Assembly (NCBI GenBank): GCA_015061815.1
Contig: SUVW01000017.1
Coordinates: 1 to 63,803, forward strand
Source: Lentisphaerota bacterium
GTDB lineage: Bacteria > Verrucomicrobiota > Lentisphaeria > Victivallales > Victivallaceae
DNA length: 63,803 bases
Direction of reading: 5' to 3'
Shown: positions 27,196 through 35,568 of the stretch, one piece after another
Layout of the letters: each line of letters opens with the position of its first letter
Numbering within the stretch: position 1 is the stretch's first letter
Made by a program: the position numbers and the translations under genes
The notes under the pieces: model-generated
The model's input: the letters and a program-made list of their open reading frames with translations, nothing else
Databases searched by the model: none
What the model was told of the DNA's origin: nothing

Positions 27196-27786
27196 TCAAC
27201 ACAATCCGGCAAATCCGGCAAATGCCATCGCCAGAATTCCGGCGGTAACCAATGCGATGGGAGTACCTTCAAATGCTTTCGGCGGGGCGGCAAGTTCCAA
27301 CTTCTCCCGGATACTGGAAAAAAGAATCAGTGCCAGAGCAAAACCGATACCGGAAAATGTTCCGAACAGTGTTGCATCCAAAACACTTCTGCCGCTTTCA
27401 GCATTGATCGCAGCCGCACCGAGAACGGCGCAATTGGTAGTTATCAGCGGCAGATATATCCCCAGGGCCCGGTAAAGCACCGGACTGACCTTCTGCAGCA
27501 TAACTTCCAACAGCTGCACCAATGCGGCGATCACCAGAATAAAAGTCAAAACCCGCAAAAAACTCAAATCTGTCACTTTACCATTCACGGTAAAACAGAG
27601 CAGATAATTGGATATCACTGAAGTTATACACGATGCCAGTGCCATGACCACCGTCACAGCTCCACCCATTCCCAGTGCCGTATCCAACCGCTTGGAAACT
27701 CCAAGAAACGGACAGATGCCAAGAAATCTGGTCAACACAAAATTATTGACCAGCACAGCTCCGATTGTCAATTCCAAATATTTCAT
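27196..27786 (-). CDS. rnfA: Rnf complex subunit RnfA
   Basis: A 196-residue membrane subunit with six predicted helices. The hallmark 'VNNFVLTRFLGICPFLGVSK' near residue 13 and 'LPLITTNCAVLGAA' near residue 110 contain the conserved Cys residues that bind an intramembrane [2Fe-2S] cluster with RnfE. It overlaps the upstream TM1266-like gene by 4 bp, which ties that regulator to the complex. Gene order A-B-C-D-G-E matches the Rhodobacter/Vibrio arrangement. Confidence 0.96.
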   Translation of the reverse strand: MKYLELTIGAVLVNNFVLTRFLGICPFLGVSKRLDTALGMGGAVTVVMALASCITSVISNYLLCFTVNGKVTDLSFLRVLTFILVIAALVQLLEVMLQKVSPVLYRALGIYLPLITTNCAVLGAAAINAESGRSVLDATLFGTFSGIGFALALILFSSIREKLELAAPPKAFEGTPIALVTAGILAMAFAGFAGLC

Positions 27787-28061
27787 GATTCCTCCTCTGA
27801 AACACTCCCGGCCGGAAACGACTGCCGGGAGGTAACTGTTTTCACACTGACACCGGACAGCATCCCCAGTTTGCCGGAAAGTGAATTTATCACATCCCCC
27901 GGAGCATCAAGTATCACACTGATGATACTGACTTTGCGTTCACGGTAAGGTATTCCCATACGTCCGATGATATGATCACCGTATTCATGCAGCAATCCGT
28001 TGATTTTTGCCGCCTGTTCCACATTTTCCACAATTATTCCGATCAGAGCGATCCGGTTCAT
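27783..28061 (-). CDS. TM1266-family small regulator (iron-only hydrogenase system regulator type)
   Basis: A 92-residue protein matching the TM1266 family (ferredoxin-like ACT/NikR-C-type fold). The pattern is very characteristic: IALIGIIVENVEQAAKINGLL, 'HEYGDHIIGRMGIPYRE', 'VSIISVILDAPGDVINSLSGKLGMLSGVSVKTV'. In other anaerobes this family typically sits beside [FeFe]-hydrogenase maturation genes and is annotated as a putative hydrogenase system regulator; its biochemical role is not settled. Here it lies between marR (6 bp) and rnfA (4-bp overlap), with no hydrogenase gene in the window. Confidence 0.85.
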   Translation of the reverse strand: MNRIALIGIIVENVEQAAKINGLLHEYGDHIIGRMGIPYRERKVSIISVILDAPGDVINSLSGKLGMLSGVSVKTVTSRQSFPAGSVSEEES

Positions 28062-28067
28062 TTTTCT

Positions 28068-28547
28068 TTACTCCTGCTCTGTTATCCTGTCACCCATCTG
28101 CTCTGCATCCGGCAGAATGTTACGGCCGTCCAGCCCCGTTTCGGTCTTCTGCCGCACCCGGGAGAGCAACGAGTAGAAAACTTTTTTCTCATCTTCGCTC
28201 AAGCCGTCTGAAATCAAGCTGTTGCACTTCCCGATGACCGCTGATATCTCCGGCTGCAATGCCAAAGCCTTTTCCGTTGCATACAGCCGGAAATTGCGCC
28301 GGTCCACCGGATCAGGCTCCCGGCGGATCAACTTTTTATCCAGCAGCTGCCGGATAACTTCCGCCGTTGTGCTTTTTCCCATTCGCAGCAAGCGTGAAAG
28401 CTTCTCCTGGGAAAGCCCGGCATTTCCGATTATCCCCATTATATAGGGAAATTGAGCCATCGTTATTCCCAATGCCGCCAACTCACGGGCATAATATCCG
28501 TGAGTCAGACGGCTGATAACATATATATCGAATGTTATATCATCCAC
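28068..28547 (-). CDS. MarR-family transcriptional regulator
   Basis: A 159-residue winged-helix regulator. The DNA-binding region has LSQEKLSRLLRMGKSTTAEVIRQLLDKKLIRREPDPVDRRN, the MarR helix-turn-helix plus wing with the conserved D-x-R-x-x-x at the wing tip. It is the first gene of the minus-strand unit marR-TM1266-rnfABCDGE and is divergent from the RND efflux genes. It probably controls both units from the shared 269-bp intergenic region, where palindromes lie between the RND promoter and start codon. Confidence 0.9.
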   Translation of the reverse strand: MDDITFDIYVISRLTHGYYARELAALGITMAQFPYIMGIIGNAGLSQEKLSRLLRMGKSTTAEVIRQLLDKKLIRREPDPVDRRNFRLYATEKALALQPEISAVIGKCNSLISDGLSEDEKKVFYSLLSRVRQKTETGLDGRNILPDAEQMGDRITEQE

Positions 28548-28590
28548 TTCTGTCTGCTCCCGAGGTTTGTCAACAATGCAAACTAACCCT

Positions 28591-28618
28591 AATATACCCC
28601 AAAAAAATATATTTACAA
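28591..28618 (-). promoter_or_regulatory. Promoter candidate for the marR-rnf operon
   Basis: On the minus strand TTGTAA (28618-28613), a 16-base spacer and TATATT (28596-28591) lie about 45 bases before the marR start. The surrounding DNA is very AT-rich. Confidence 0.45.
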
Positions 28619-28693
28619 GATAAAAAATAAATAAAATCCCCTTTTTATTTATTTTGACGATTGTAAAAGTAATTCAAAAATCTTCACCTGAAC

Positions 28694-28722
28694 TTGAAAA
28701 AATACAAAAAAAGAGCTATATT
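28694..28722 (+). promoter_or_regulatory. Promoter candidate for the RND efflux operon
   Basis: TTGAAA (28694-28699), a 17-base spacer and TATATT (28717-28722) form a near-consensus promoter about 95 bases before the adaptor start codon. Both palindromes noted next lie downstream of it, as expected for repressor sites. Confidence 0.6.
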
Positions 28723-28744
28723 ATAAAACAGTTCGCCACAGAAC

Positions 28745-28796
28745 CGTTTTAAAAACGCCAAAGATAAGTGGTACAGAGACAACACAGTACAACTGT
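28745..28796. promoter_or_regulatory. Two candidate operators between RND promoter and adaptor gene
   Basis: CGTTTT-A-AAAACG (28745-28757) and ACAGT-ACA-ACTGT (28784-28796) are perfect short palindromes in the expected 5' untranslated region. Their size and position suit a dimeric MarR repressor; binding is inferred only. Confidence 0.4.
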
Positions 28797-28816
28797 AATA
28801 CAAAAATGGGGGAATT

Positions 28817-29893
28817 ATGAAATCATCGTCATTGCTCAAAAATGCCGCGCTGCTGTTTGCATTGCCATTCACAGTTTGCTCCGCAACTCCGGCAGTTACC
28901 GCAGCCCGGGCCGAAAACAGCCGGATAAACAGCACAAGAAGTTATGCCGGCATCATCGAAGCTTTCGAAAAAGTCGACATCATGCCCCGGGTCACCGGAG
29001 AGTTGCAGAAAATCCATTTCACGGAAGGAGGTGCCGTCAAAAAGGGTGATCTACTTTTTGAGTTGGAAGATACCACCTACCGCGCGGCGGTCGAAGCACT
29101 TGAGGCCCGGAAAGAACAGTTGATCTCCCAGGTCGATTTCATGGGCAAAGAATTCAAACGGTATCAGGAATTGATCACCAACAAAGCAGTTGCCGTTTCC
29201 ACCTATGACCGTGCGCTTTTTGAACTCAACTCGGCCAAAGCCCAACTCAAAGAGGTTGAAGCCTCTTTAGTCAATGCCAGAAACAATCTTTCATACACCA
29301 GGATTTATGCACCAATCTCCGGAGTAATCGGCAAAAGTACTTTCACTGTCGGCAATCTCATTACGCCCGGAGGAAAAAAACTGGCTGATATCGAAATGAT
29401 TTCTCCCGTATCGGTCCGCTTTTCCATAAGTGAAACCATTTTGCTCCGGGAGTTCGGCGGCCGGAACAATATCATGAACAACGCTCTGGTCACCATCCGT
29501 CTGGCCGATGGCAAAACTTATCCCATCCAAGCTGCGCTTTACATGGCAGACAACCATATAAACCCATCGACAAACACCATTACCCTCCGGGCAAAATTTG
29601 ACAATCCGGACAGCTTGCTTGTTCCCGGCGGTTACGTGACCGTTTCCCTTTCCAACCGGAACACCCCTCCGGCAGTCACGGTCCTGCCGTCAGCAGTGAT
29701 CATCGACGACAATAAGACCGGAGTTTTCGTTATTGACGAGCAGAACAAAGCGTTTTTCCGTCAAGTTACAGCCGGAAAGATTTCCGGTGACCGGCAGATC
29801 ATCACTTCCGGAGTCAAGGCCGGAGAACTGGTCGTTGTCGAAGGAATGCATAAACTTACCGACGGTATGACTGTCCGTCCGGTGATTGAATAA
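28817..29893 (+). CDS. RND efflux periplasmic adaptor (AcrA/MexE-type membrane fusion protein)
   Basis: A 358-residue periplasmic adaptor. An N-terminal hydrophobic segment (LLKNAALLFALPFTVCSA) acts as signal. It is followed by the barrel-sandwich halves (VDIMPRVTGELQKIHFTEGGAVKKGDLLFELE ... NLSYTRIYAPISGVIGKSTFTVGNLI) around an alpha-hairpin with VSTYDRALFELNSAKAQLKEVEASLVNARN, and then beta-barrel and membrane-proximal domains (PGGYVTVSL, DRQIITSGVKAGELVVVEGMHKLTDG). It links the inner-membrane pump with an outer-membrane channel. No lipobox Cys is evident. The pump gene starts 22 bp later. Confidence 0.93.
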   Translation: MKSSSLLKNAALLFALPFTVCSATPAVTAARAENSRINSTRSYAGIIEAFEKVDIMPRVTGELQKIHFTEGGAVKKGDLLFELEDTTYRAAVEALEARKEQLISQVDFMGKEFKRYQELITNKAVAVSTYDRALFELNSAKAQLKEVEASLVNARNNLSYTRIYAPISGVIGKSTFTVGNLITPGGKKLADIEMISPVSVRFSISETILLREFGGRNNIMNNALVTIRLADGKTYPIQAALYMADNHINPSTNTITLRAKFDNPDSLLVPGGYVTVSLSNRNTPPAVTVLPSAVIIDDNKTGVFVIDEQNKAFFRQVTAGKISGDRQIITSGVKAGELVVVEGMHKLTDGMTVRPVIE

Positions 29894-29915
29894 ATTATCG
29901 GGGATATCGTTGAAT

Positions 29916-32900
29916 ATGTTTGCTGAATTTTTTATCCATCGGCCCAAATTCGCCTTTGTGATCTCCATCGTCACCGCTATTGTCGGTGTCATCTGCCTGC
30001 TGCGTCTGCCGATCGCGGAATACCCGGAAATAGCTCCGCCTACGGTAAAAGTCACGGCCATGTACCCCGGAGCCACCAGCCAGGTCATCGCAGAAACAGT
30101 GGCCGGAGTGATCGAAGAACAGGTAAACGGCATCGAAGATCTGCTCTACTTCAAAAGCGAAAGCGACAACAACGGCAACTACACTCTCACTCTGACATTC
30201 CGCCCCGGCATCGATTCCGACATTGCCCAGGTCAATGTGCAGAATGCAGTTTCCCGCGCGGAGGCCCAGCTGCCGCCGACCGTGACCGCGATCGGAGTTA
30301 CCACCAAAAAACAGTCCACAGATATGGTCGGTGTCTATGTTTTCCGTACAGACGGCACCGAATTATCATTGCTGGAACTGGCCAACTATGTCCGGATGAA
30401 CGTCAAAGATCCTTTCGCACGGCTGCCGGGAATGGGATATGTGGAGATCCTCGGAGAACGCAACTACTCCATGCGGGTCTGGCTTGATCCGCTGAAAATG
30501 TCGGCTTTGAAACTCACTCCGGAATTGGTCATTGCCAAACTCAATTCCCAAAACATTCCGGTCGCCCCCGGTTCTGTCGGCGGCGAAGGAGCCAATGAAT
30601 TGCGCCAGTGGAAAATCGATACCGACGGCAGATTGAAAACTGCAGAAGAATTTTCAGCCATCATCATAGCTTCCACTGCCGACGGCGAAGATATCCGCCT
30701 CGGAGATATCGCAAAAATCGAATTGGGAGCAGAACGTTACACCGATGAGGGTTCATACAACGGTCAGGAATGCATCGCGCTGGCCATCTACCGTCAGGAT
30801 GGAGCCAATGCGGTCCAGCTGGTCAAAGATGCCAATGAACTTCTCAATGATCTGAAAAAACGCTTTCCGGCAGGTGTCACCGCTGAAATATCTTACGATC
30901 CGACAGCCTACATCCTTGAAAACGTCAGAGAGATAGGGATCACCCTGCTGCTCACTCTGCTGCTGGTAGTTGGCATCACCTGGGTATTTCTGCAGGACTT
31001 GCGGGCGACACTGGTTCCGGCTCTGGCGATACCGGTATCGCTGTTGGGGACCTTTGCCTGCATGATGATTCTGGACTACTCCATCAACGTACTTACCATG
31101 TTTGGCTTGATCCTTGTCATCGGTTCGCTGGTGGATAATGCCATCGTCGTGGTGGAAAACACCATGCGTATCATGGATGAAGAACATCTTAATGCCCGGG
31201 AAGCAACCGTCAAAAGTATGAAACAGATCGCCGGACCGATCATCGCGGCGACTCTGGTTTCCGTTGCAATTTACGCTCCGATCGGTTTTTACGGCGGCAT
31301 TGTCGGCACGATTTACATGCAGTTTGCAGTGACCATGTGCATATCACTGTGTATTTCCGCATTCAATGCTCTGACTTTGAGTCCGGCTCTTTGTGCCCTG
31401 ATCCTGAAACCGGCACCACTGAAAAAGAACCTCTTTTTCCGGGGATTTGATCTGGCATTGAACTCCACCAAACGGGGATTCATAAGTATATCCAAAATTC
31501 TCATCCGCCGCTTTTATCTGACTGTGATACTGGTTGCAGCGGCGATTGCCTGCTCGCTCTACTCCGGTGTCAAACTGCCCGGCGGCTTTTTACCGGCGGA
31601 GGACAAAGGCGTGCTGATGTGTGAAATCGAACTGCGCCCGGGAGCATCGCTTCGCGCCACTGCCAAAGCCGCCGGAGATTTTGCGGCCAAAGCCAGAGAG
31701 ATCCCCGGAGTAAGCGATGTTCTGACCGTATCAGGTTTTTCCATATTCAGCGGAGCCAGTGAAAATCTCGGATTTTTCATCATTACTCTGGACGAATGGG
31801 CCAAACGCAATGCTCCCGGACTTGACATCAACTCCATAAATGCCAAACTTTCTGCCATCGGCGCAGAAAATCCCGCCGGGATCATCCGGGTATTTCAACC
31901 GCCGGCCATTATGGGATTGGGAGTAAGCGGCGGTGTCACTTTTGCTTTCCGCACCGCCGGAAGCGACTCCCCCCGCCGATTCGGCAATGAAACCGGAAAA
32001 CTTCTCGGGATATTGAACGATAAAAAACTCATGCCGGATGTTGCCTTCGCCTTTTCCGGATTTGAAGCATCCACCCCGCAATATCATCTTAATGTCGATC
32101 GGCAGAAAGCGGAGTTTCTCGGAGTGAATACAGGTTCCCTTTTCACTGCTCTGCAGAGCAATCTCGGCAGTTATTATGTCAATGACTTCAACATCAACGG
32201 TTATTCGTTCAAGGTAAAGCTGCAGCTGGACAATTCCCGCCGCAGTGATATCCTCGCGCTGGAGGAGATGGAGGTAATGAATGCCGGCAACGAACCGGTC
32301 CCTCTCAATGCCTTCAGTTCGGTGGAAACCATGCTGGGAGCCAGAAAAATCGAACGATTCAATCAGAATATGTCCGCTTCTGTCACCGTCATTCCGGTCC
32401 CCGGAGCATCAACTGCCAAAATCATGGACCGTATCGAAAAGATCATTGCGGATAATTTTTCCAAAGATTATTCAGTCAACTGGACCGACATGAGTTATCA
32501 GGAGCGCAACAATGACGGACAAATCATTCTGCTGATGACAATGGCGGTGCTTTTCGGCTATCTCTTTCTGGTTGCTCAATATGAATCATGGACGATCCCG
32601 CTGCCGGTCATACTTTCGGTGACATTTGCATTCCTCGGAGGAGTTCTGGCACTGGCGGTCACCGGAATGCTGCTGGACATTTACGCCCAGCTCGGTTTGA
32701 TCATGCTGATCGGTCTTTGCGCAAAAAGTACGATCCTGATGGTGGAATTTTCCATGCAGGAACGTTCCACCGGCAAATCCATTGCCCGTTCAGCAGTCAA
32801 TGGGGCAAACTACCGCTACCGTGCGGTACTGATGACAGCATGGAGCTTTGTATTCGGAGTTATGCCGATGCTTTTTGCTTCCGGAGCCGGAGCTGAAAGC

Positions 32901-33020
32901 CGGCGGGTCATCGGCACGACCACATTCTGGGGGATGCTTTGCGCGACCATTCTGGGAGTGACATTTGTACCGCCGCTTTTTGCACTTTTCCAAAAGCTCC
33001 GTGAGTCCCGGAAAAAATAA
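29916..33020 (+). CDS. RND multidrug efflux pump (HAE1/AcrB family)
   Basis: A 1034-residue inner-membrane drug/proton antiporter. It begins MFAEFFIHRPKFAFV, the AcrB-type start; the ATG at 29916 is chosen over an upstream TTG. PEIAPPTVKVTAMYPGA, the TM4 proton-relay segment (IGSLVDNAIVVVENTMRIM, with the Asp of GSLVDNAIV) and the C-terminal 'KSTILMVEFSMQ', 'LMTAWSFVFGVMPMLFASGAGAESRRVIGTT' are all present, so it looks intact. No TolC-type gene follows; the outer channel must be encoded elsewhere. Downstream lies mobile-element debris. Confidence 0.96.
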   Translation: MFAEFFIHRPKFAFVISIVTAIVGVICLLRLPIAEYPEIAPPTVKVTAMYPGATSQVIAETVAGVIEEQVNGIEDLLYFKSESDNNGNYTLTLTFRPGIDSDIAQVNVQNAVSRAEAQLPPTVTAIGVTTKKQSTDMVGVYVFRTDGTELSLLELANYVRMNVKDPFARLPGMGYVEILGERNYSMRVWLDPLKMSALKLTPELVIAKLNSQNIPVAPGSVGGEGANELRQWKIDTDGRLKTAEEFSAIIIASTADGEDIRLGDIAKIELGAERYTDEGSYNGQECIALAIYRQDGANAVQLVKDANELLNDLKKRFPAGVTAEISYDPTAYILENVREIGITLLLTLLLVVGITWVFLQDLRATLVPALAIPVSLLGTFACMMILDYSINVLTMFGLILVIGSLVDNAIVVVENTMRIMDEEHLNAREATVKSMKQIAGPIIAATLVSVAIYAPIGFYGGIVGTIYMQFAVTMCISLCISAFNALTLSPALCALILKPAPLKKNLFFRGFDLALNSTKRGFISISKILIRRFYLTVILVAAAIACSLYSGVKLPGGFLPAEDKGVLMCEIELRPGASLRATAKAAGDFAAKAREIPGVSDVLTVSGFSIFSGASENLGFFIITLDEWAKRNAPGLDINSINAKLSAIGAENPAGIIRVFQPPAIMGLGVSGGVTFAFRTAGSDSPRRFGNETGKLLGILNDKKLMPDVAFAFSGFEASTPQYHLNVDRQKAEFLGVNTGSLFTALQSNLGSYYVNDFNINGYSFKVKLQLDNSRRSDILALEEMEVMNAGNEPVPLNAFSSVETMLGARKIERFNQNMSASVTVIPVPGASTAKIMDRIEKIIADNFSKDYSVNWTDMSYQERNNDGQIILLMTMAVLFGYLFLVAQYESWTIPLPVILSVTFAFLGGVLALAVTGMLLDIYAQLGLIMLIGLCAKSTILMVEFSMQERSTGKSIARSAVNGANYRYRAVLMTAWSFVFGVMPMLFASGAGAESRRVIGTTTFWGMLCATILGVTFVPPLFALFQKLRESRKK

Positions 33021-33041
33021 TTTTCATGCGGTAAATAAAAA

Positions 33042-33395
33042 GTTGCGGCATACGATGCCCGGCAGGGTGGAGGATATCCCCTGCCCGGCATCGATTCCCT
33101 GGTCAGGACACCATACTTTAAGGACTTTTTCTGGGATTGGGAAAAAGGGAGTGCCCCCCGCCAGCGGCCCACAACAGAAGATAGCACTCCGTTTACTTCT
33201 GCCCTAAACAACCAGATCTCGAGTCTCGTCGGGGGTACTGATAATATAGCACCGGATACCGGGGACGTCAAGCCGGTTTCGGTAGTTGTCGATGAAAACG
33301 GTCAACCCCTGGTGGTATATCACGGCACTACCGCACAGCCCCGGTTCACCCGTTTCCGGCGGGAGGGGATATTTGCAAAATTCCGGCAGGTGTGA
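33042..33395 (+). pseudogene. Remnant of a phage-type polyvalent protein with ADP-ribosyltransferase start
   Basis: An open frame of 117 codons without a start codon runs from 33042 to the stop at 33393-33395. It contains LVRTPYFKDFFWDWEKGSA, then about 45 residues, then VVVDENGQPLVVYHGTTAQ. The pair 'tPeFk-FFgDWek' and 'VVDENGePLVVYHGT' is a hallmark of the toxin/ART modules in large polyvalent proteins of phages and conjugative elements. The frame stops about 25 residues after the YHGT motif, so the catalytic domain is cut off. It lies between the RND pump and a secreted protein. A hairpin overlaps its start (CCGGCAGGG with CCCTGCCCGG near 33058-33088). Nothing else was seen in the 33021-33447 gap. 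Confidence 0.6.
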
Positions 33396-33447
33396 TATAT
33401 TATTACAATTATAATTTTCAAAACACTTTTAATTGAGGGATTTCGCA

Positions 33448-35538
33448 ATGAAGTATTTTTTTGTTTCCGTTTTCTGTATTTTTTCCGTCCTTATTCAGGC
33501 AGCGGAACTGTCTGTCGATCTCAACGGCAAAAAAAGTATCAGCGGCCGTTTTTTCACTCTTCCGGGAACGATCCAATGCGGGGAAGCCTCAACGGTTGAA
33601 GTTTCCCTTTCCGGCGGCGAACTCCATATCACCCTGACTTCGCGCCGTTTTCCGGGATGGCAGGTGCAGACACAGGGGAATGCGCCTGATGACACCACCA
33701 TGTTCGGCGGAGAAACTGCCGAAGTTTTCCTGATGCCGGAAAATTCACCGGATTACTACCAGCTGGCACTCAATCCAGCCGGTGCTCTCTATACCGCGCG
33801 CCGCAGGGATAAATCGTGGAACCCGCAAATCAAATCATCTGCTGAAGTATTTTCTGACCGCTGGACAGCAAATTTTTCCATCCCGCTGGCACAATTGAAT
33901 GCGCTCTCTCCCCGCGAAGGAAGCGTGTGGAAAGTTAACTTTGCCATATCCGTATATGATGGAAATATCCGCAAATACGCAGCATGGAGCCCAACTTCAT
34001 CTTTCCATGATATCAATGCATTCGGCAAACTCATATTCACCTCCCGCCCGCAGGCAGGCGTAAAAAGCTGGAATGTTAAAGACAACACTTTGCATGTGGA
34101 ATTCAATACCCCTCCCGGCAGCCGCTTGCGGGGACGCTGCGTGACCGGTAACAAAATACATTGGGCGGTCGATAATAAAGTTGCCGTAAAATTGGACGGC
34201 AAAGAGATCGCTCCAAAAAACTTTCTGCTGGTTGATATTCAGTTGACCGATGGAGAGAAAGTCATATCCTCCGAAATCCACAGTGTCCCCTGGCAAATTC
34301 CCGGTTCGTTTATCTGTGACCGTTTTTATGTCACTTCCGAACGGGAAGTCAACTACTCCTGCAAACTTGCCTCCCCGGTGACTTTGCAGATCATCCGGCA
34401 GGGGAAAATCATCCGGGAGATCCCGGATCTGCCCGCCAATGGCAAATTGATCCTCGATAATATCCCCGCCGGAAAAATCACGCTGTCAGCACTCTCAAAA
34501 AAAGACGGTTCTTTCGCCAAACAGGTGTTGATAATCAAAGATGACGGCATTGTTGCCCCTCCGCTGCCGACAGGGGAAATAACTCTGGACAACCGGATCA
34601 TCCGCTTTGGAGAACAACCGGTTTTTTTCATCGGCACGACCGGTTCGACCAGTTGGCATCTTCTGGAAAAAGAAAATTTTTCGCTGGATCTGGGCAACAA
34701 AAATATCATGAAAAACGGTCTGCCGCTGCGCCAGCTGCCGATACACCGGCTGATCCGCAAACCGACCACCGGATACCTTTGGAAAAAAGATTGGCAAAAA
34801 CCGCTGCATCATGTAGTCACCACCTCTCCGGTAAAACGTCTGCACCGGATCTGTTATGAGGTGCAGATGGACACTTATCTGGAGCAGGATGGCAAACAAA
34901 TCAAAGTTGATACACCGGAATTCATCCGCAACTTTTACCGGCAAATGAAAAAGAAATATCCGGACCGGCTGTTCACGGTCCAATGCGACCACCGGCAGGA
35001 TGTGCATCTTTACGCCGACAGTTGTGATGTCCTGGAAGCTGCCTGCTGGAGTTCATCTTATGCCGACAATCTGATGCCGGGATTGCAGCAGGATATGCGT
35101 TATATACGCGAAATCGCCAAAAACAAACCGGTGATATTCTGGCTCGGCATATCGGTTCCCAACCGGGAATCCCGCTGTGCCGAAGAGCTGCGCGCGGGAG
35201 TGTATTCTGCGGTATTCAACGATATGGCAGGCGTTATCTTTCACCTCGGTCATGGCGGCATATCCGGAGATAAAAAGCGCATCTGGTCACTGATTTCCGG
35301 AATCAACAGCGAAATATCATCGTGGTATAAAAGTTATGCCGATGGTGAAAAAATACCGGATTTCATCCGGGAATGCGGAAAAAACTTTGTAGTCAGAGCA
35401 TGGAAATATAATGGCCGTATATTTATCGGGGTTGTCAATACCATTGCCAATGAACAGAAACTGCTCATCAAACACCGCAACGGCATTTTGAGCGACACTG
35501 TCACCGGTTATGATGCCATAATCTACGAAATAAAGTAA
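33448..35538 (+). CDS. Secreted protein with CBM9-like domain and putative glycoside-hydrolase-like region
   Basis: A 696-residue protein with a signal peptide (KYFFVSVFCIFSVLIQA). Residues of about 20-215 resemble the carbohydrate-binding CBM9-like fold found in many Lentisphaerota/Bacteroidota secreted enzymes, with 'AEVFLMPENSPDYYQLALNPAGALYTARRRDKSWNP', 'WTANFSIPLAQL' and 'WKVNFAISVYDG'. The C-terminal part (about 370-690) has the look of a TIM-barrel glycosidase (RLFTVQCDHRQDVHLYADSCDVLEAACWSS, NKPVIFWLGISVPNRESRCAEELRAGVYSA), but no catalytic residues can be assigned. The ATG at 33448 has GAGGGA upstream. It is a single gene, convergent with the metallophosphoesterase. The specific function is not recognised. 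Confidence 0.7.
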   Translation: MKYFFVSVFCIFSVLIQAAELSVDLNGKKSISGRFFTLPGTIQCGEASTVEVSLSGGELHITLTSRRFPGWQVQTQGNAPDDTTMFGGETAEVFLMPENSPDYYQLALNPAGALYTARRRDKSWNPQIKSSAEVFSDRWTANFSIPLAQLNALSPREGSVWKVNFAISVYDGNIRKYAAWSPTSSFHDINAFGKLIFTSRPQAGVKSWNVKDNTLHVEFNTPPGSRLRGRCVTGNKIHWAVDNKVAVKLDGKEIAPKNFLLVDIQLTDGEKVISSEIHSVPWQIPGSFICDRFYVTSEREVNYSCKLASPVTLQIIRQGKIIREIPDLPANGKLILDNIPAGKITLSALSKKDGSFAKQVLIIKDDGIVAPPLPTGEITLDNRIIRFGEQPVFFIGTTGSTSWHLLEKENFSLDLGNKNIMKNGLPLRQLPIHRLIRKPTTGYLWKKDWQKPLHHVVTTSPVKRLHRICYEVQMDTYLEQDGKQIKVDTPEFIRNFYRQMKKKYPDRLFTVQCDHRQDVHLYADSCDVLEAACWSSSYADNLMPGLQQDMRYIREIAKNKPVIFWLGISVPNRESRCAEELRAGVYSAVFNDMAGVIFHLGHGGISGDKKRIWSLISGINSEISSWYKSYADGEKIPDFIRECGKNFVVRAWKYNGRIFIGVVNTIANEQKLLIKHRNGILSDTVTGYDAIIYEIK

Positions 35539-35568
35539 GTTCCGGATTCACTTTTTTGCGGCAACGGC

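Noticed and set aside
26665..27621. 318-codon plus-strand frame across rnfB and rnfA
   Set aside because: Antisense shadow; rnfA and rnfB are unmistakable on the other strand.
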